From the NCBI RefSeq assembly GCF_036588685.1, contig NC_086376.1:25271930-25335929 (forward strand): a stretch of 64,000 bases of DNA, given 5' to 3'. Source of the DNA: Mytilus trossulus (taxonomy: Eukaryota; Mollusca; Bivalvia; Mytilida; Mytilidae). The position numbers were made by a program, and so were the translations under genes. Below the pieces are notes generated by a model, which searched no databases, was not told the origin of the DNA, and worked only from the letters and a program-made list of their open reading frames with translations. Shown one piece after another: positions 1 to 12,742 of this stretch (positions are counted from its first letter, which is position 1; the number at the start of each line of letters is the position of its first letter).

Positions 1-3000
1 ATGTTAATGCTCTGTTTATCTGTACTTTTAAAGTGCAGCTTATAATAAGTTTATTGTAATCTGATTTTATGAATGGGATATGATTTGTATACAAGAATGG
101 TTATGGAGGAAAATAAATCATGGCTACATGAAATCTGGATTTACCCTAAATCATGGGAAATCACCGAAACCTTGTTATGTATCATTTTATAATGGAGACT
201 AATTTTCCTTGTTTAATGGTCCGTGTGTTCAGTCTACAGTTAATAATTTCATCTCATATCAAAACTACTTAACAGAATGACTTCAATTGTGATCATCAGG
301 GTTGTGATGCAAGCACTGTTTAGATGAACATTAAATTCTTCATCATATCTTCTCAATATTACTTAACAAAATATGACTTTCAATATGATAGACAGCATGA
401 CTAGCTCAACAGTTATAATTTTATGCTTTTGGAATCTGTAAGACACACTTACCTTGAATTACTAGTGAGGGTATACTTAGCACACTGGGGTATAGTACCG
501 TATACTTAGCACAGTAGGGGTATACATAGTACAACAACACTTGAATTATATTTGTGTTTATTAAAAAGAAAAAATCACCTGTTTATTAAAATAAAATTGA
601 TAAAAAATAATAGTTATTGCTTGGAGTATATATGTAATGTGGTTATTTAGAAAATGAATTTAATAGCAGTAGAAAATTGTCAATAGAAGGGAAAATATGG
701 CATATGGGTATAGCAATATAATTAATTCATGTTACCACTGAATTGCACCTTCAAGTAAAAGTACAAATTCTGTCACTTGGGGAAAACAAGATAATATCTA
801 AATTAAGTGATGATTGATATGTTTGTATTTTATGTCTGTTGTATGCTAAATTATGACATGAAATAAAATTCTTGAATTTCTTTTAATAATTGAGTTTTGC
901 TTTGCCTGATGATTTCACTGATGGTTTATCTGAGTTTTTAATAGTAATAAGTCCACTCTGTTGCCTTCATGGGATTTTTGTAAGCTACATACATCTCTTT
1001 TGGTGTACATTTGACCTTGAGATTATTATGTCACCTAACTTGCTTAAACACTTGCATTACATGAAGTTTTGAACCTGTTAATTTTATATTTTATCTTGGG
1101 TGATTTTAGAGGTTTCCACCTATAAATCGTGTTTGCCTTCATTATTTTGAGATGACGGGTGATAATTTATTCTTGTTTACTGTAACATGTGTTTTCTTTC
1201 ATTTGAATGCAAAATTCAAGTTTTTCTTGGGTCATATCTAAAACGAGAAGTCGCTATAGGTATTGTGTCTATTATAGCACAAAAGATCAGAGCAGCAATC
1301 ACTATTAGAGTATTTTATAAGACAGAAATTGTCATATTATCCTTTGATTATTTATTGACCTAGACCTTGTTCTCAAGTGTCTTCTATAGTCCTGTGTAAA
1401 CAATTTAGGCTCCTGGTAACCTGTATGAATCAACTCCCCAACATTTAAAAAAAATCATGACCGGTGTTATTACAGAAGGTACACAAACACACAATTAGAA
1501 ACAGTGCAGGACAAGCACTCTAGTCTAGAATAAAGGTATGATAATAAAGAAAAACAAATATAATCAACAATATTATACTGTATCATGAAAAATTAATTTG
1601 TCCTACAATCTAATATCAGAGACATATAAATACATTAGGTTATATATGTCTCTGCTAATGTCGACATTATTTGCCTGAAACACAACTTTATAGTTATTTT
1701 ATAATGTGTAAATAAAGATTTAACTTGCATACTTCTAACCTGCCTATAGAATCTAAGTAAGCAAGTATTACAAGTTTGAATTCTCAGAGTGAAAAAAAGC
1801 AGGCTCCTCTTAAGCTCACTTGTCCTAAAAAGATAAATCAAGGTTTTTTCTCCATCACTGTATCTATAATTATTTTCAAAGATCTAACAGTTGAACAAAT
1901 CAGCCAAACTTAGCCTGGTTGATACTTGGAGTATATTGTTTACATTTTATCTTGACACTATTTGTGTTTCTGTGTCAGTGTTTTATCTGACACTACTTAT
2001 GTCTGGCTAAACGCAAAAAGATAAAAGAATAAAGGACCATAGTCAAAATTTATAATGAGGTGAATGTTATTAACTTACTCTCTTACCCTCCTTCTAACTT
2101 TCTTTCATTCGTTCTTTCCATCTGACTGACTGACTGATTATCTCTTTACTTATTTAATATTTACATTAAAATCTATCGATACTAAAAAAATAATAGAAAA
2201 TAAACTTTATTCAGAGTCGGTAAGGTATACAAACAGAGACTACATGTATACTATCTAATGAACTTTTAACCGACATCGATGTACAAAAAGTCAATGTATT
2301 ATAATCATTCTTGTAGGCGGAATCAAAATATATTAACAAGAAACTCTTTGTGGATACCTTTTTTGTTAGAATTAGTAAAGATCTTTAGACAATCATTGAT
2401 ATGGATAGTTAAATACACGAGTTACATACACTATACTCATGTTAATTAAAATTTACATGAAATGTTCTTGTTCAGACTAAAAACATTATTTAGTTATTGT
2501 TTTGCCATCATGGTAAAATGTTAATAAACTTTTCTTCACCTCGTGACATTGATTTCAGGATTGAATGACAAAAGCGGAAATTAAGGAAAAAACACACCTT
2601 ATAACCCCTTAGTTGTGAAAATTGATAAGGTACACGCAGTTAAGTGTTGAAACGAATTCAGTAGTGCGATCAAGGACTCTTGTACTCTAGTTTGCGTTTG
2701 CATAAGCTGTTATAATCACCGGAGTTACCCGAAGCTTTAATTATCGTCTTAATCATTGAAATAATCTTCATCTATTATTTATGTTACATTTCTTTTAAAA
2801 CTAGCAATTTATTACCTCTTAATTGATTGACATCTTTAGGAGCCAATAATCAATTTTCATAAGACTTGAAAGCTCTTTTAATACCTTGACAATTTCACGG
2901 TAACATTAAACGTGCTGACAAGTGCGAAATAAATCCGGTGCTTTATTTTTAATGAGGATCCTCATTTTCACTAATCCGTGATGAAATATAGGGTCTAACC

Positions 3001-3240
3001 CTCTTATTAATACTTTAAAGTAATATTTTCCTTCCATACTAGCTTTAAGTTCTTAACAAATTAAATTTACATTTTATAAGTGCACATGTCCGAAGCGCTT
3101 TTCTGGAATTTACCTTTGATTCCAAATATTTGAAAGCCAAGGATATATAAGAACTGAAACATGGAAATCCAGTAAGAACACTTTTACTCAGGAAGTTTAA
3201 AACTTTAAGATATTTCTTAATAATTGTTGGCACTGCATTA
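1..3240. other. Intergenic DNA without a recognisable gene
   Basis: AT-rich sequence in which I find no coding exon with family resemblance. The open frames here are short and low-complexity. Around 460-535 a unit containing GTATACTTAGCAC is repeated about three times. At 2090-2150 there is a pyrimidine-rich stretch with a CTGA/CTGACTGA run. It could be intergenic or an intron or UTR of a gene to the left of the window. Confidence 0.6.
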
Positions 3241-5364
3241 TGCCCGCGTCACACTGTCCCGATTTTTATATACGATGGACACCCGAATTCGAAAATTGTA
3301 AGTTCGCACGAAGTTGGTCCCGATCTCTTTAAAATACCAAAGAGTGACCGAAGCAAGTACGATGAATAACGCAGTCTATACGATGGTGCCGAAATTATAT
3401 ACGATAGCAAAAGATGGACATACGGAGGTTAACCAAAGGCTGGTATTTAAGCTTCCTATCTCAGCCGAAGCCTACACGATGGATCACGCAGGCTACCCGA
3501 TGGATTACGAAGGCTACACGATGGATTACGATGATGGCGCGATGGCCATACGATGTCTAAAAGACGTCATGTACAGCTTACGATGCATCTAAATTATATG
3601 CAATATAATACAAGTATACAAACGATCTAAAATGCGTTCTATCTGTTTTGAACTTTTGTATGATACGAACAGAATTTCGAGAACATATCGTTTCTGTACA
3701 AGTCTGACATGCACGGTGGGAAATCGATCTTTTCGTCTAATTCTTATAAAACTTAGTTTAGTATCCCCTCGCCTACTACATGCAAGTTGCGTGTAGATAA
3801 AATTGTTATGAACACTCTAGAACCAAAATGCTAAAAACTTGGTATTGTGTTACTTGTTAAGAATATCTTAAGCGCTATTGACTTTAAAGTTCAAAGGTCA
3901 AGATCACAGTGGCAGTTGTAATACAAGGCAATATCACCCTTGTGGACACTCTAAAACCAATATGCTTCAAAAGATTTTAACCACATTTGGTATATTGTTC
4001 TTCCTTGTAATTATCTGACATTTTTTACGTTCAAGGCCAAAGGTCAAGGTCATGCAGATGGACATGTTTTTTTCTCATTGAAATAGCATAATACACAGGA
4101 AACTGGTTGCTCATTTTTTTACCTGCTGGTTCTAAAGACAATATTAAAGGTATTTCACGCTACTGAATGTTTTGGTTGATTTCTAAAAAAAATAGTTTAT
4201 GTATCGAATATGCATATTCAATTTATCATTTTCTGCATGTGTCCTATACAAATATAGTGTCCATAGTTGTCCCCAATATGTTACATAAGAGGGGATGCCA
4301 CGCTCGGCATTGCCTTGTTTGAACTGTAAAATGTGTGCACTAGTCTGAATAATCACCCTTAATTATGCCCATGTTTACTGATCTATCTTAAAGGTAAGGT
4401 AATGGGTTCGTTGATCCCTTTTATTCAAAAAGAACTCTTTCAAGGAGAATATCATAATAATATAGACAAAAGGAAGGATGTGGGGAAAGCAACAAAGGCG
4501 GCAAAATATGACATATAGAAAACAAAATGGTTATGGAGTAAACATTTGTGAGACAACAACTCAGACGATACATGAAAAATCAGAATAATGAAGAAACAGT
4601 TGGTTTCCCTATATGCGTGTACCTGCTGTGTTGGTGTACGAGGCGCGTTTATGATTTTCTGAAAAAAATTGACAAAAATAATATTTTACTTGTAAAAGAA
4701 AATCCTGAGCTTGTAAAAGCTGCTCTTCTTGTTCCATTTGAATCAATAGAAACAACGTTGTCGCCTTTCTTGTTCTCATAGAATCATATGATATGAGCTC
4801 CATGTTTTGTGAACGTCTTTCTTAACTGTCGTATTAGACTGACCAGTGCATATCGCGCATTGCACTTGAAATACATTTTAGATCGAAAACTTCCATTTAG
4901 CTGAATGTATTGCCGTCGTAGTTCCATCTAGTCGCCTTCGTACTTTTATTCGATGGCAACACGACGGGATTACGAGGTCTTCACGAGGTCGTGTTGCCAT
5001 CTTAAAAGACCTTGGGGTAGCTTCGAGATTCATTCGTGTATACATCGTAATGTCAAAACTACCCGATGGAAACACGAATGCAATACGATGTTCAAAGATG
5101 CATTCCCGTTGACATTACGATGGTGATGCGAACTCAATACGAACCCTCAACATCGGACGCACCTTCGGGGATTTTTTAACATGTTAAAAAATTTAGAACC
5201 GTTCCCGAAGTTGTCTGCGAAGGCTAGAAAAAGTGGCCGATGGTTCTACGATGGTTAACGATGGCACTACGAATAGCCCGATCTGGATACGACCAGTCCC
5301 AATTTAGAAAATTTCCATAATCGTGTTGCAATCGGCGTAAAATCGGGACAGTGTGACGCGGGCA
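3241..5364 (+). mobile_element. Non-autonomous TIR DNA transposon, copy 1
   Basis: Bounded by a 26-bp inverted repeat: the left end 3241-3266 begins TGCCCGCGTCACACTGTCCC and the right end 5339-5364 is its exact reverse complement. Just inside, 3260-3570 and 4950-5290 carry many scattered ACGATGG motifs, a subterminal repeat array. The stretches 3241-3595 and 4395-5152 match, inverted, the second copy at 6053-8363. No transposase frame is visible, so it would need an enzyme supplied in trans. No clear target-site duplication is seen (left flank GCATTA, right flank GAGGAG), so the superfamily is not assigned. Confidence 0.8.
3600..4394. repeat. Repeat inserted within TIR transposon copy 1
   Basis: This block of about 800 bp has no counterpart in copy 2 (which passes directly from about 8055 to 7985), so it is probably a secondary insertion in copy 1. 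It contains two related segments, near 3812-3905 and 3950-4050, sharing ACACTCTAGAACC/ACACTCTAAAACC, AAAATGCT/ATATGCTT and CAAAGGTCAAGGTCA-like words. I recall this type of repeat as common in bivalve genomes. Confidence 0.55.
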
Positions 5365-5871
5365 GAGGAGCTGAATCAGTTGTAATGACCGAGACGTGAC
5401 TGTCATACATATTCAAAGACTTTGTGAAATTTTTATTGCCATAGTATAAAAATACAATATGTGTAACTGTTGATACTTACAAGAAAGCTATTAAATTAAG
5501 GGTTCCTAATGTTGTTATCGAAAATAATACGGACTACATTATTATTTGGATGAGATATTCATTAGACTGTGTCACAAAATTGAAATGACGTTCAAAATGA
5601 TGTATAATAAGAAGTCATAACCACGCCCTCGTGTCCTCTGTTGTAAAATTTACAAATGTGTATTTATCAGCGATAATTTACATGTAATGAGAAACAAGAG
5701 AACAGTATTGGCCTTCTGTTGCGAGCGCATTAGTTCAACACCGTTTTTTTTAAGGTTGAGTGTTACCCAATCAACTTTCTGTGTATCATTATTATTATCA
5801 ACTGTTGTTTGTCTTTTTGGAGAGCCCGTTTTCATATTTAAATTCTAACGGCTCAGATTCGTAAAACTTAA
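5365..5871. other. Spacer between transposon copies
   Basis: About 500 bp of AT-rich DNA between the two inverted TIR elements. No gene or recognised repeat seen. Confidence 0.5.
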
Positions 5872-8439
5872 TTAAGGTGGTACCCAACACCTTGATTTAA
5901 ATTAATTTGGCTCGTTTTTACTTTGACCCTTTGACAAAAATATTAAAATTTCAAAAAAATTGAACCAACCGTTTTATTAGAAAAATTACACTGGTTATAT
6001 AGCAGTTTGACAAACACTAATTTTGATCATTGAGAAGCTTAATATTCCCTAATGCGGGGTTCACACATTGCCGATTATTGCTCCCGTTTGAGATCAGACA
6101 GCAATGCGATATGAAAAGTGAAAAAGTCGGATTGGTATCCTCAATTATCTGGAATGTCCTATCATCGTCTGAACGCATTCGTTTTAGTTCGTAACAGATT
6201 CCTACGGATCGGGAAGGGTCGGAATAGTTCGGCAAAGCATCCCGACAGTTAGGTGCGTCCCGTAACATTCGGGGCAACTCAGCCGATTTTGTCTAATCGG
6301 ATTACAATCGTGGCTATGTCGTGACAGATTCTGCTGTACCGGATCGAATTTCGAACAGTGTCTTGTGTATTCTGGACGGTGTCCTGTGGAATGGGAATGA
6401 TCCGGAGTAATTTTTCATAGCTGTTTTTCTGCCGATTGAGTCCAGATTGCATCCAGATCTTGTCGATTGCGAACCGTTTTTTGCCGAAACCGTTCCGAAA
6501 CAGTCCCGTTATTAATACGAAATTCGTCAATGATACCCACGTCAGAGTCCCGACAACTACAGAATTTTGAGGGTTCGTATAGAGTTCGTATCACCATCCT
6601 CACCATTGTAATGTCACCGGGAATGCATCTTTGAACATCGTATTGCATTCGTGTTTCCATCGTTTCCATCGGGCAGTTTTGACATTACGATATCTTCACG
6701 AATGAATCACGAAGCTACCTGAAGGTTTTACGATGGCAACACGACCTCGTGAAGACCTCATAATCCCGTCGTGTTGCCATCGAATAAAAGTACAAAGGCG
6801 ACAAGATGGAACTAGGACGGCAATAAATCCAGCTAAATGTAATTAATTTTGGCGCTAAAATACATTTAAAGTGCCATGCGCGATATGCACTGGTCAGTCT
6901 AATACGACGGTTAAGAAAGACGTTCACAAGTCATGGAGCTCATATCATATGATTCTATGAGAAAAAGAAAGGCTATAGCGTTGTTTCTATTAATTCAAAT
7001 GGAACAAGAAGAGCAGCTATTACAGGCACAAGGATTTACTTTTACAAGTATGATATTATTTTTTGTCAATTTTTCATATCGACGGCGTGCACAAAGTTGA
7101 CGGCAACTGTAAAATGCGCTTTTAAAAGATGTTTTATTCAACCTTGTTTAAAAATCATTTAAACAGGAAGGGTTTTTGAATGATAAAATAATAAATGCTA
7201 GCCATTAAAATCCACATTATTAATAAAGTTATCTAAATTCAATATATAAAGTTTTAAACGAACTCAAAGAAAACGGCGAATATATCTATAACTTGTAACA
7301 TTAAATAAGCATAAAATAGATTTTTTTATCTAAAATTTATACAAATTCAACATATTTACCCGAATTTTCGTATAATAGAATTTTTCGGATTCGGACAATG
7401 ACGTTATTCGAAATTTAACCCCAAAAAAATGAAAAACGGCCATAGTGAATGATTTTGGAACGTAGTTTGCTATGTGTAAGAAGTAGTAATTTGGAAGGAT
7501 TAATATTCGAAAATTGAAGAATCGGCAAGAAAAAATATGTAATAATTGCTTTTTTTATTACAAATAACTTGACATTCCAAATGTGCATATCAAGAGGTTT
7601 AAAAAAATCTACAAAATATGAATGATTCGATAGCCAATGCTGAACACCTGCACCTTTTTAATGTGCAATTATAATGTTACAGTAAAAAGAAATGACGTTT
7701 TAACGGTATTTTCCGAATAGTGTCCCCGACATGATTTCAGTTATTTGAAGACTTAGATTTATGCATGCCGTCATCAAGTAACATAATGAAAATCATAAAC
7801 GCGCCTCGTACATCAACACTGTAGGTACATGTATATAGGGAAATTTTATATTAATTATTCTGATTTTGTATGTATCGTCTTAGTTGTTGTCACACGAATG
7901 TTTACTCCATAACTATTTTGTTTTCTATATGTCATATTTTGCCGCTTTCCCCACATCTTTCCTTTTGTCTATATTATTATGATATTCTCCTGGAAAGAGC
8001 TCTTTTTGAATAAAGGGGAATTCATCGTAAACTGTACACAACCTCTTTTAGACATCGTTTGGACATCGCGCCATCATCGTAATCCATCGTGTAGCCTTAG
8101 TAATCCATCATGTAGCCTTCGTGATCCATCGCTTAGGCTTCGGCTGAGATATGAAGCTTCCCGTCTTCGGTTAACCTTCGTATGTCCATATTTTGCTATC
8201 GTATATAATTTCGGCACCATCGAATAGACTTCGTTGTTCATCGTTCTTGCTTCGGTCACTTTTTGGTATTTTAACGAGATCGGGACCAACTTCGTACGAA
8301 CTTACAATTTTCGCATTCGGGTGTCCATCGTAATATAAAAATCGGGACAGTGTGACGCGGGCATTAACAACACAACGTAATTAATACATTTAGCTGATTT
8401 TACAGAGTTATCTCCCTGAAGTGTTAGGTACCACCTTAA
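5872..8439. mobile_element. Small TIR element split by a nested transposon
   Basis: The left end 5872-5892 reads TTAAGGTGGTACCCAACACC and the right end 8421-8439 is nearly its reverse complement (GTGTTAGGTACCACCTTAA). Between them, 5893-6052 and 8364-8420 are the body (about 260 bp without the insert); the rest is the larger transposon at 6053-8363. The end AAGGTGGTACC...AACAC followed by GGGAGATAACTCTG is one I recall from bivalve MITE-like repeats. No coding capacity. Confidence 0.65.
6053..8363 (-). mobile_element. Non-autonomous TIR DNA transposon, copy 2 (inverted)
   Basis: The right end (8338-8363) carries the same TIR as copy 1. The left end (from 6053, TGCGGGGTTCACACATTGCC) matches the TIR at only 18 of 26 positions. 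From 8363 down to about 6569 it is an inverted relative of copy 1, with ACGATGG-rich subterminal blocks at 8050-8340 and 6640-6790. From 6568 down to 6053 it is unrelated to copy 1, so the two copies have different inner ends. It also has about 700 bp (7085-7775) absent from copy 1. No transposase frame. The right flank is TTAAC; the left flank is CCTAA. Confidence 0.75.
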
Positions 8440-11400
8440 CTACATGCAATATAATTTCAAAGAATATTAAAATAATGTTAAGTTAATGTTTTACTTTTAC
8501 AAATTTAAAAAAAATCATTAACAAAGTCACTTCTGAAAATATACAATTAGTTGAATTTTACAAACTGAAATAAACACGACTTTTCCATCATCCATTTATT
8601 CTTATTCATATTTTCATCAATATTTGGTTTATTACTTTCATTAATCAAACATTACAATGTGCAAAAAAGTCTATCGACCATTTAATACCAAACCCTTTAG
8701 TTTTTTAGTATTAGAAACACATTTTTAAAGTCAATTTATACAAAATGGGCTACGGTATTGAGATCATTGTCATTTCGTCAGCATATCTAATAAAAAAAAT
8801 CCCAAATGCCGATATTTCCAATTTGTTCGTTTCGCTGCGCCAAATTCACAAACATAATTAGTTTTTTAATGTACAACTTTTACGTATGTTATTGGCTTTC
8901 ATTTTCGTCAAGATATGATGCAGATATTTGTATTTAGTACTATTTAAAATTACCTTGCATATTTGTCTAATGTCTTACATTAAATAGAAACTTGCAAAAA
9001 CTTGCATCGTGCGATTCTGTCTTTTATGATATGTAGCAAGGACTCGTCAAAAAAGATGTGCCATACAAACAGTTTTAGAAAAAATAACGATTTTTGGGCT
9101 TTGCCTCACGTTTACTTTTACAAAAAAAATGTTTTGTGTTTAATCTGTCGTTTAACTTACCGACTACATAAAAGTTTCGACAAATTTTTTTTTAAAGTTT
9201 GTGAGTCAGAGGTCCAGTTTGCACATTAGGAAATTGAATTCAGTTTGTGGATTAACCAGCCTAGCTTTCACACCAATAACATCTTTAAAATACGTATATT
9301 CTCATCTGAAATATGGGTTAGTTCCAGACGATAAACGCATCATCATGAAATAATTGCTTTAAATAACCTATTCCAAACTCGTACCGCACAAAATGCATGT
9401 ATATTACAAGGTTGCGTTCTGAAGATATATTCTATATCACATCTCCAAAAGATAAAATATTTAAGTTGGTTTACTCAGTTTTAAAAAAGTCCATTAAATT
9501 AATTCCGCGCATAAACTTTTTTCAATAAAACTAAATCATGGCACATATATGATAAATTAATGCTTTATATAAATGTAAAAAACAAAAGTATAATCCGATT
9601 AATGCAATTCAAGGTTGTAAAAAGGAGTCTTAGATGCATATTTTTTTATTAGTTGTCTTTGGCTTTGAACTAGCTGACATGCAGTAACTGCGAGTACTCT
9701 CAGATCGGTATTTAGTGTCTGTTTGTTGTTGGGGTGTACAAGTTAGTTTCCTCAATTGAATTATTTAACACTTGTCATTTTTGGGGCATTTTAAAAAGCT
9801 GACTATGCGGTATGGGCATTGCTCATTGAAGGCCGTACGATGACCTCTACTTATTATTTTCTGTGTGATTTGGTCTCTTGTGAAGAGTTGTCTCATTAAG
9901 AATCATACATCTTCTTCTGTGGAATTAAAATCTCTGTATATGTGATGAGATTTATTAAACAAAATCTAGCTGAGTTTTCCATTGCTTATGCACTTATGGA
10001 ACTTTCGTTTGAATGTGGTTACTATGCCCAATGTTTTAATTTGTTCTCTCGACAAAAAATAGTTCATGTACATACACAACTAAATATGTTCATTCCTTGT
10101 CTAAACACCAAAAGCAATAAATTGGACAGAAACTACTTTTCAAAAAAGTCATTTATTCATAAAACGGAAATCAAACGAAATTGACGTTAATGAAAACAAA
10201 ATTACTTCAATAATGAAAACGACATGCAAATTTAATCCTGTCAACTGTTTACGTTAAAAATAAAATATCCATTATCAATTTCCCATGAAGAAAATTCAAA
10301 GAATAATACTGAATTAATCTTTCAGTGTAATTTGTCTCTGTTTTGTTATCAATTATGTAGAAACCCGTATCTGTTACGCAAATAATTTATACTGAATTGT
10401 CAACATTTCATCTTCAATAAATTACCGTGGTGCATATTTAAAATTAATTTCATTATTTGTTTTGTGCCTGTGTGTGGTAATGCTGCACAGGCATGACTAT
10501 TATGGATTGTCTCTTTTGACAACTCGTGATTTTTTATTGAATAAAAATTAATACAAGCTGTAAAGGCTATTTATTTCTATCGTATAACGAGAATATACTG
10601 TCAGATTTATTTTATTGGAATATATTTAAACATATTTTATTGGACACAAGTAAATCAAACTTTTGTTGGCGAAGTCCTTTCCGGAAGGAAACGTTTAAAA
10701 TATGATGTGGTACATTGACATATTAGCTTAATGATCTTTAATGGTCTGAAAACCACGGCAACCCTGAATCATATGAAGTAAATTGTATATGCTGCGCTGT
10801 TCGGAGTGTAAGACTATGCATGTGTCGGGTAAATTGGATGTATGTCTAAAGAAGTTTGAAAATCGAAACGATCACTATTTGAGTATATATATGAGACAAT
10901 ATCTGAAAAAGTCTAATTTTTGTCATTAAGAAAAAAAAAAGAAAAAAATCTTTAGACCCGGTATTTTAATAGCACAAATCAAAGAACACTCATTGAGGAT
11001 CTAGGAACTGTTGTCTGTAATTCAAACAATGGTTAAATGTGATAACAATGGCAATTTCAAAAATGGTACAAAAAAATCCAGTTCTTTCCTGTTACCAAAG
11101 TGAACCAATTTTAAAAAGTTTATATAAATTGGAATAAGGAATAAGTTTAAGGCACTATTTGTGGTTTACTAGTATATGCTGCAATAGTTTACCAAATGCC
11201 AATTATGATCAATATACTGTATATTACTTTGAATTTATTTAATATGGTGATGATAATTTATATTAAATGATCTTAAATGAAATGGTTGGCATACAGTAGA
11301 TTAACTTTTTGATTCATCAGTGAAATTGCCTTGAACATCCTTCCTGTTACTAATTATTGTTATGCTGTTACTTTTTATCAGATAATATGACAGAGTGTAG

Positions 11401-12130
11401 CAGAAAGGAATTACGCAGTACTTTTTGTTCATTTACTTGAATTGTGTAGAAGTTTACTTCCATCTACATATCAATTTGATAAGATACTATAAAAACACAT
11501 GTACTGTTATAGTGCTGACAATGAAATATCCTCAGAAGGTAAACAAAAAGGCTTTAACAGGAGAGAACAATAAAAAAAAAAATTCTGCAAATTTTGATCT
11601 TTGGGGAGTTCAGTCTTTTTAAACTGGCTGCTATTCACTTAAACATATTGAGTCATATATTCCGGAAATGATGCTGTTCACATTGTATTACAAGAAATAC
11701 ATTTTCGGTCTTTCAAACGTGTCCACATGTGGAAAAAAAACCCAGCGTAACAGGAGGGAAATGGAAATTATACTTTTTCAGATATTGTCTCATATAATGT
11801 ATTTTCTTTTGGATTTTTCAGATGCTTTGAAATATAGAAACAATGAAATATAATTGCAAATATTAAAGTCATTAAAATTTATATACCATCATTCACTGAC
11901 AAACATAAAAGATTTTGGATACTTTATAAAGTTATTTTGATTTTTGTTCACCGTTCTGACAGTTTATAATGTTTATGTATATAATGGAAATTACATTGGT
12001 TCTCATTTGTTGTCAATTCAATAGTTTATAGTTACATGCACATATATTTCAGTTGTAAACTTCTGGCTTCCAAATGTACATTAATGTAACAATATAGTAA
12101 CAAGTACATGACAATAACAATGAAGTAATT
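8440..12130. other. Intergenic DNA downstream of gene B
   Basis: No supported gene. A recognisable dispersed repeat lies at 9635-9915 and is listed separately. Remaining frames are short and low in complexity. 10451-10520 includes a short inverted pair (GCACAGGCATG-type words) of unclear meaning. Confidence 0.5.
9635..9915 (+). repeat. Dispersed repeat, copy 1
   Basis: Contains TTTGAACTAGCTGACATGCA and TAACTGCGAGTACTCTCAGA, also present at 40060-40170. Its right part (9825-9900, AAGGCCGTACG, GTCTCATTAAGAATCATAC) resembles, inverted, 39700-39790. I recall this family from mussel sequence. Non-coding. Confidence 0.6.
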
Positions 12131-12255
12131 CATGTGCATCTTCGGGTGCGGGAATTTCTCGTTGCATTGAAGACCTGTTGGTGACCTTCTGCTGTTGTCT
12201 GCTCTATGGTCGGGTTGTTGTCTCTTTGGTACATTCCTCGTTTCCATTCTCAATT
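12131..12255 (-). repeat. Dispersed repeat ending in GAAATGGG...
   Basis: On the minus strand this reads AAAATTGAGAATGGAAACGA, then a word like AGAGACAACAACCCGACCAT and a region around GGTCTTCAATGCAACGAGAA. Related copies occur at 19766-19840 (-), 21791-21908 (+), 52744-52840 (+), 56728-56850 (-) and 58270-58398 (+). It forms part of the DNA just downstream of the gene B stop and contains the AATAAA that gene B may use. Confidence 0.7.
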
Positions 12256-12260
12256 TTATT
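12255..12260 (-). terminator. Candidate poly(A) signal of gene B
   Basis: AATAAA on the minus strand about 103 nt beyond the gene B stop codon. It lies at the edge of a dispersed repeat, so the repeat may have supplied it. No nearer AATAAA was seen between the stop and this site. Confidence 0.4.
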
Positions 12261-12362
12261 TATGCATGATGATAACAGTAAAGTAATATATGTGAATGGC
12301 AGTATAGAATTTGAGTTTCAATGGATCAATAGTATAACAGTGAAATTACAAACTCATAACCG

Positions 12363-12742
12363 TTATAAATTACACAAAATACTGCCAATGTTGGCCCAGC
12401 TTTTGTTATCTTCCGTAAATACATAAATCTGGTTACCATCAAATATATAGTGTGTGGTAGAGTCCATTTTTGTTCCAGCAGTTACCGTTGTAGGTCTCTG
12501 CGCATGATTTGAAGCTTTGTAGTAATTCTGATTACCGTTATTGTCAATAGGAAATGAAGAAAGAGAACTACTTTCAACACGATAAACAGTATCACCAGAA
12601 AATAAGAATATGTCACCAACACCGTTAACGATAATAGCATCTACGTCTGTCTGTGGCATTGTCAGTCCAAAATGACTATCTAGTGATATAGTACTTATAG
12701 AAGAACTTTGAATTAAACTACTATAGGTGTAGATCATCTGGT
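12363..12742 (-). CDS. Gene B coding exon 3 (hemopexin blades III-IV)
   Basis: Acceptor TTTCAG after a T-rich tract; the first codon is completed by the single G left by exon 2 (Asp230). Encodes residues 230-355 and ends in TAA at 12363-12365. Blade III has the motif VDAIIVNGVGDIFLFSGD. Blade IV starts at Met322-Asp323-Ser324, followed by ...YIFDGNQIYVF. Cys353 lies two residues before the end. The layout is the same as exon 3 of gene A, including the Gln-x-x-Tyr-Thr-Tyr start. Confidence 0.82.

Noticed and set aside
3314-3592. Small protein frame with repeated YTMDYEGY-type words
   Set aside because: It is a translation of the ACGATGG subterminal array of the TIR transposon; the homologous stretch in copy 2 does not preserve the same frame.
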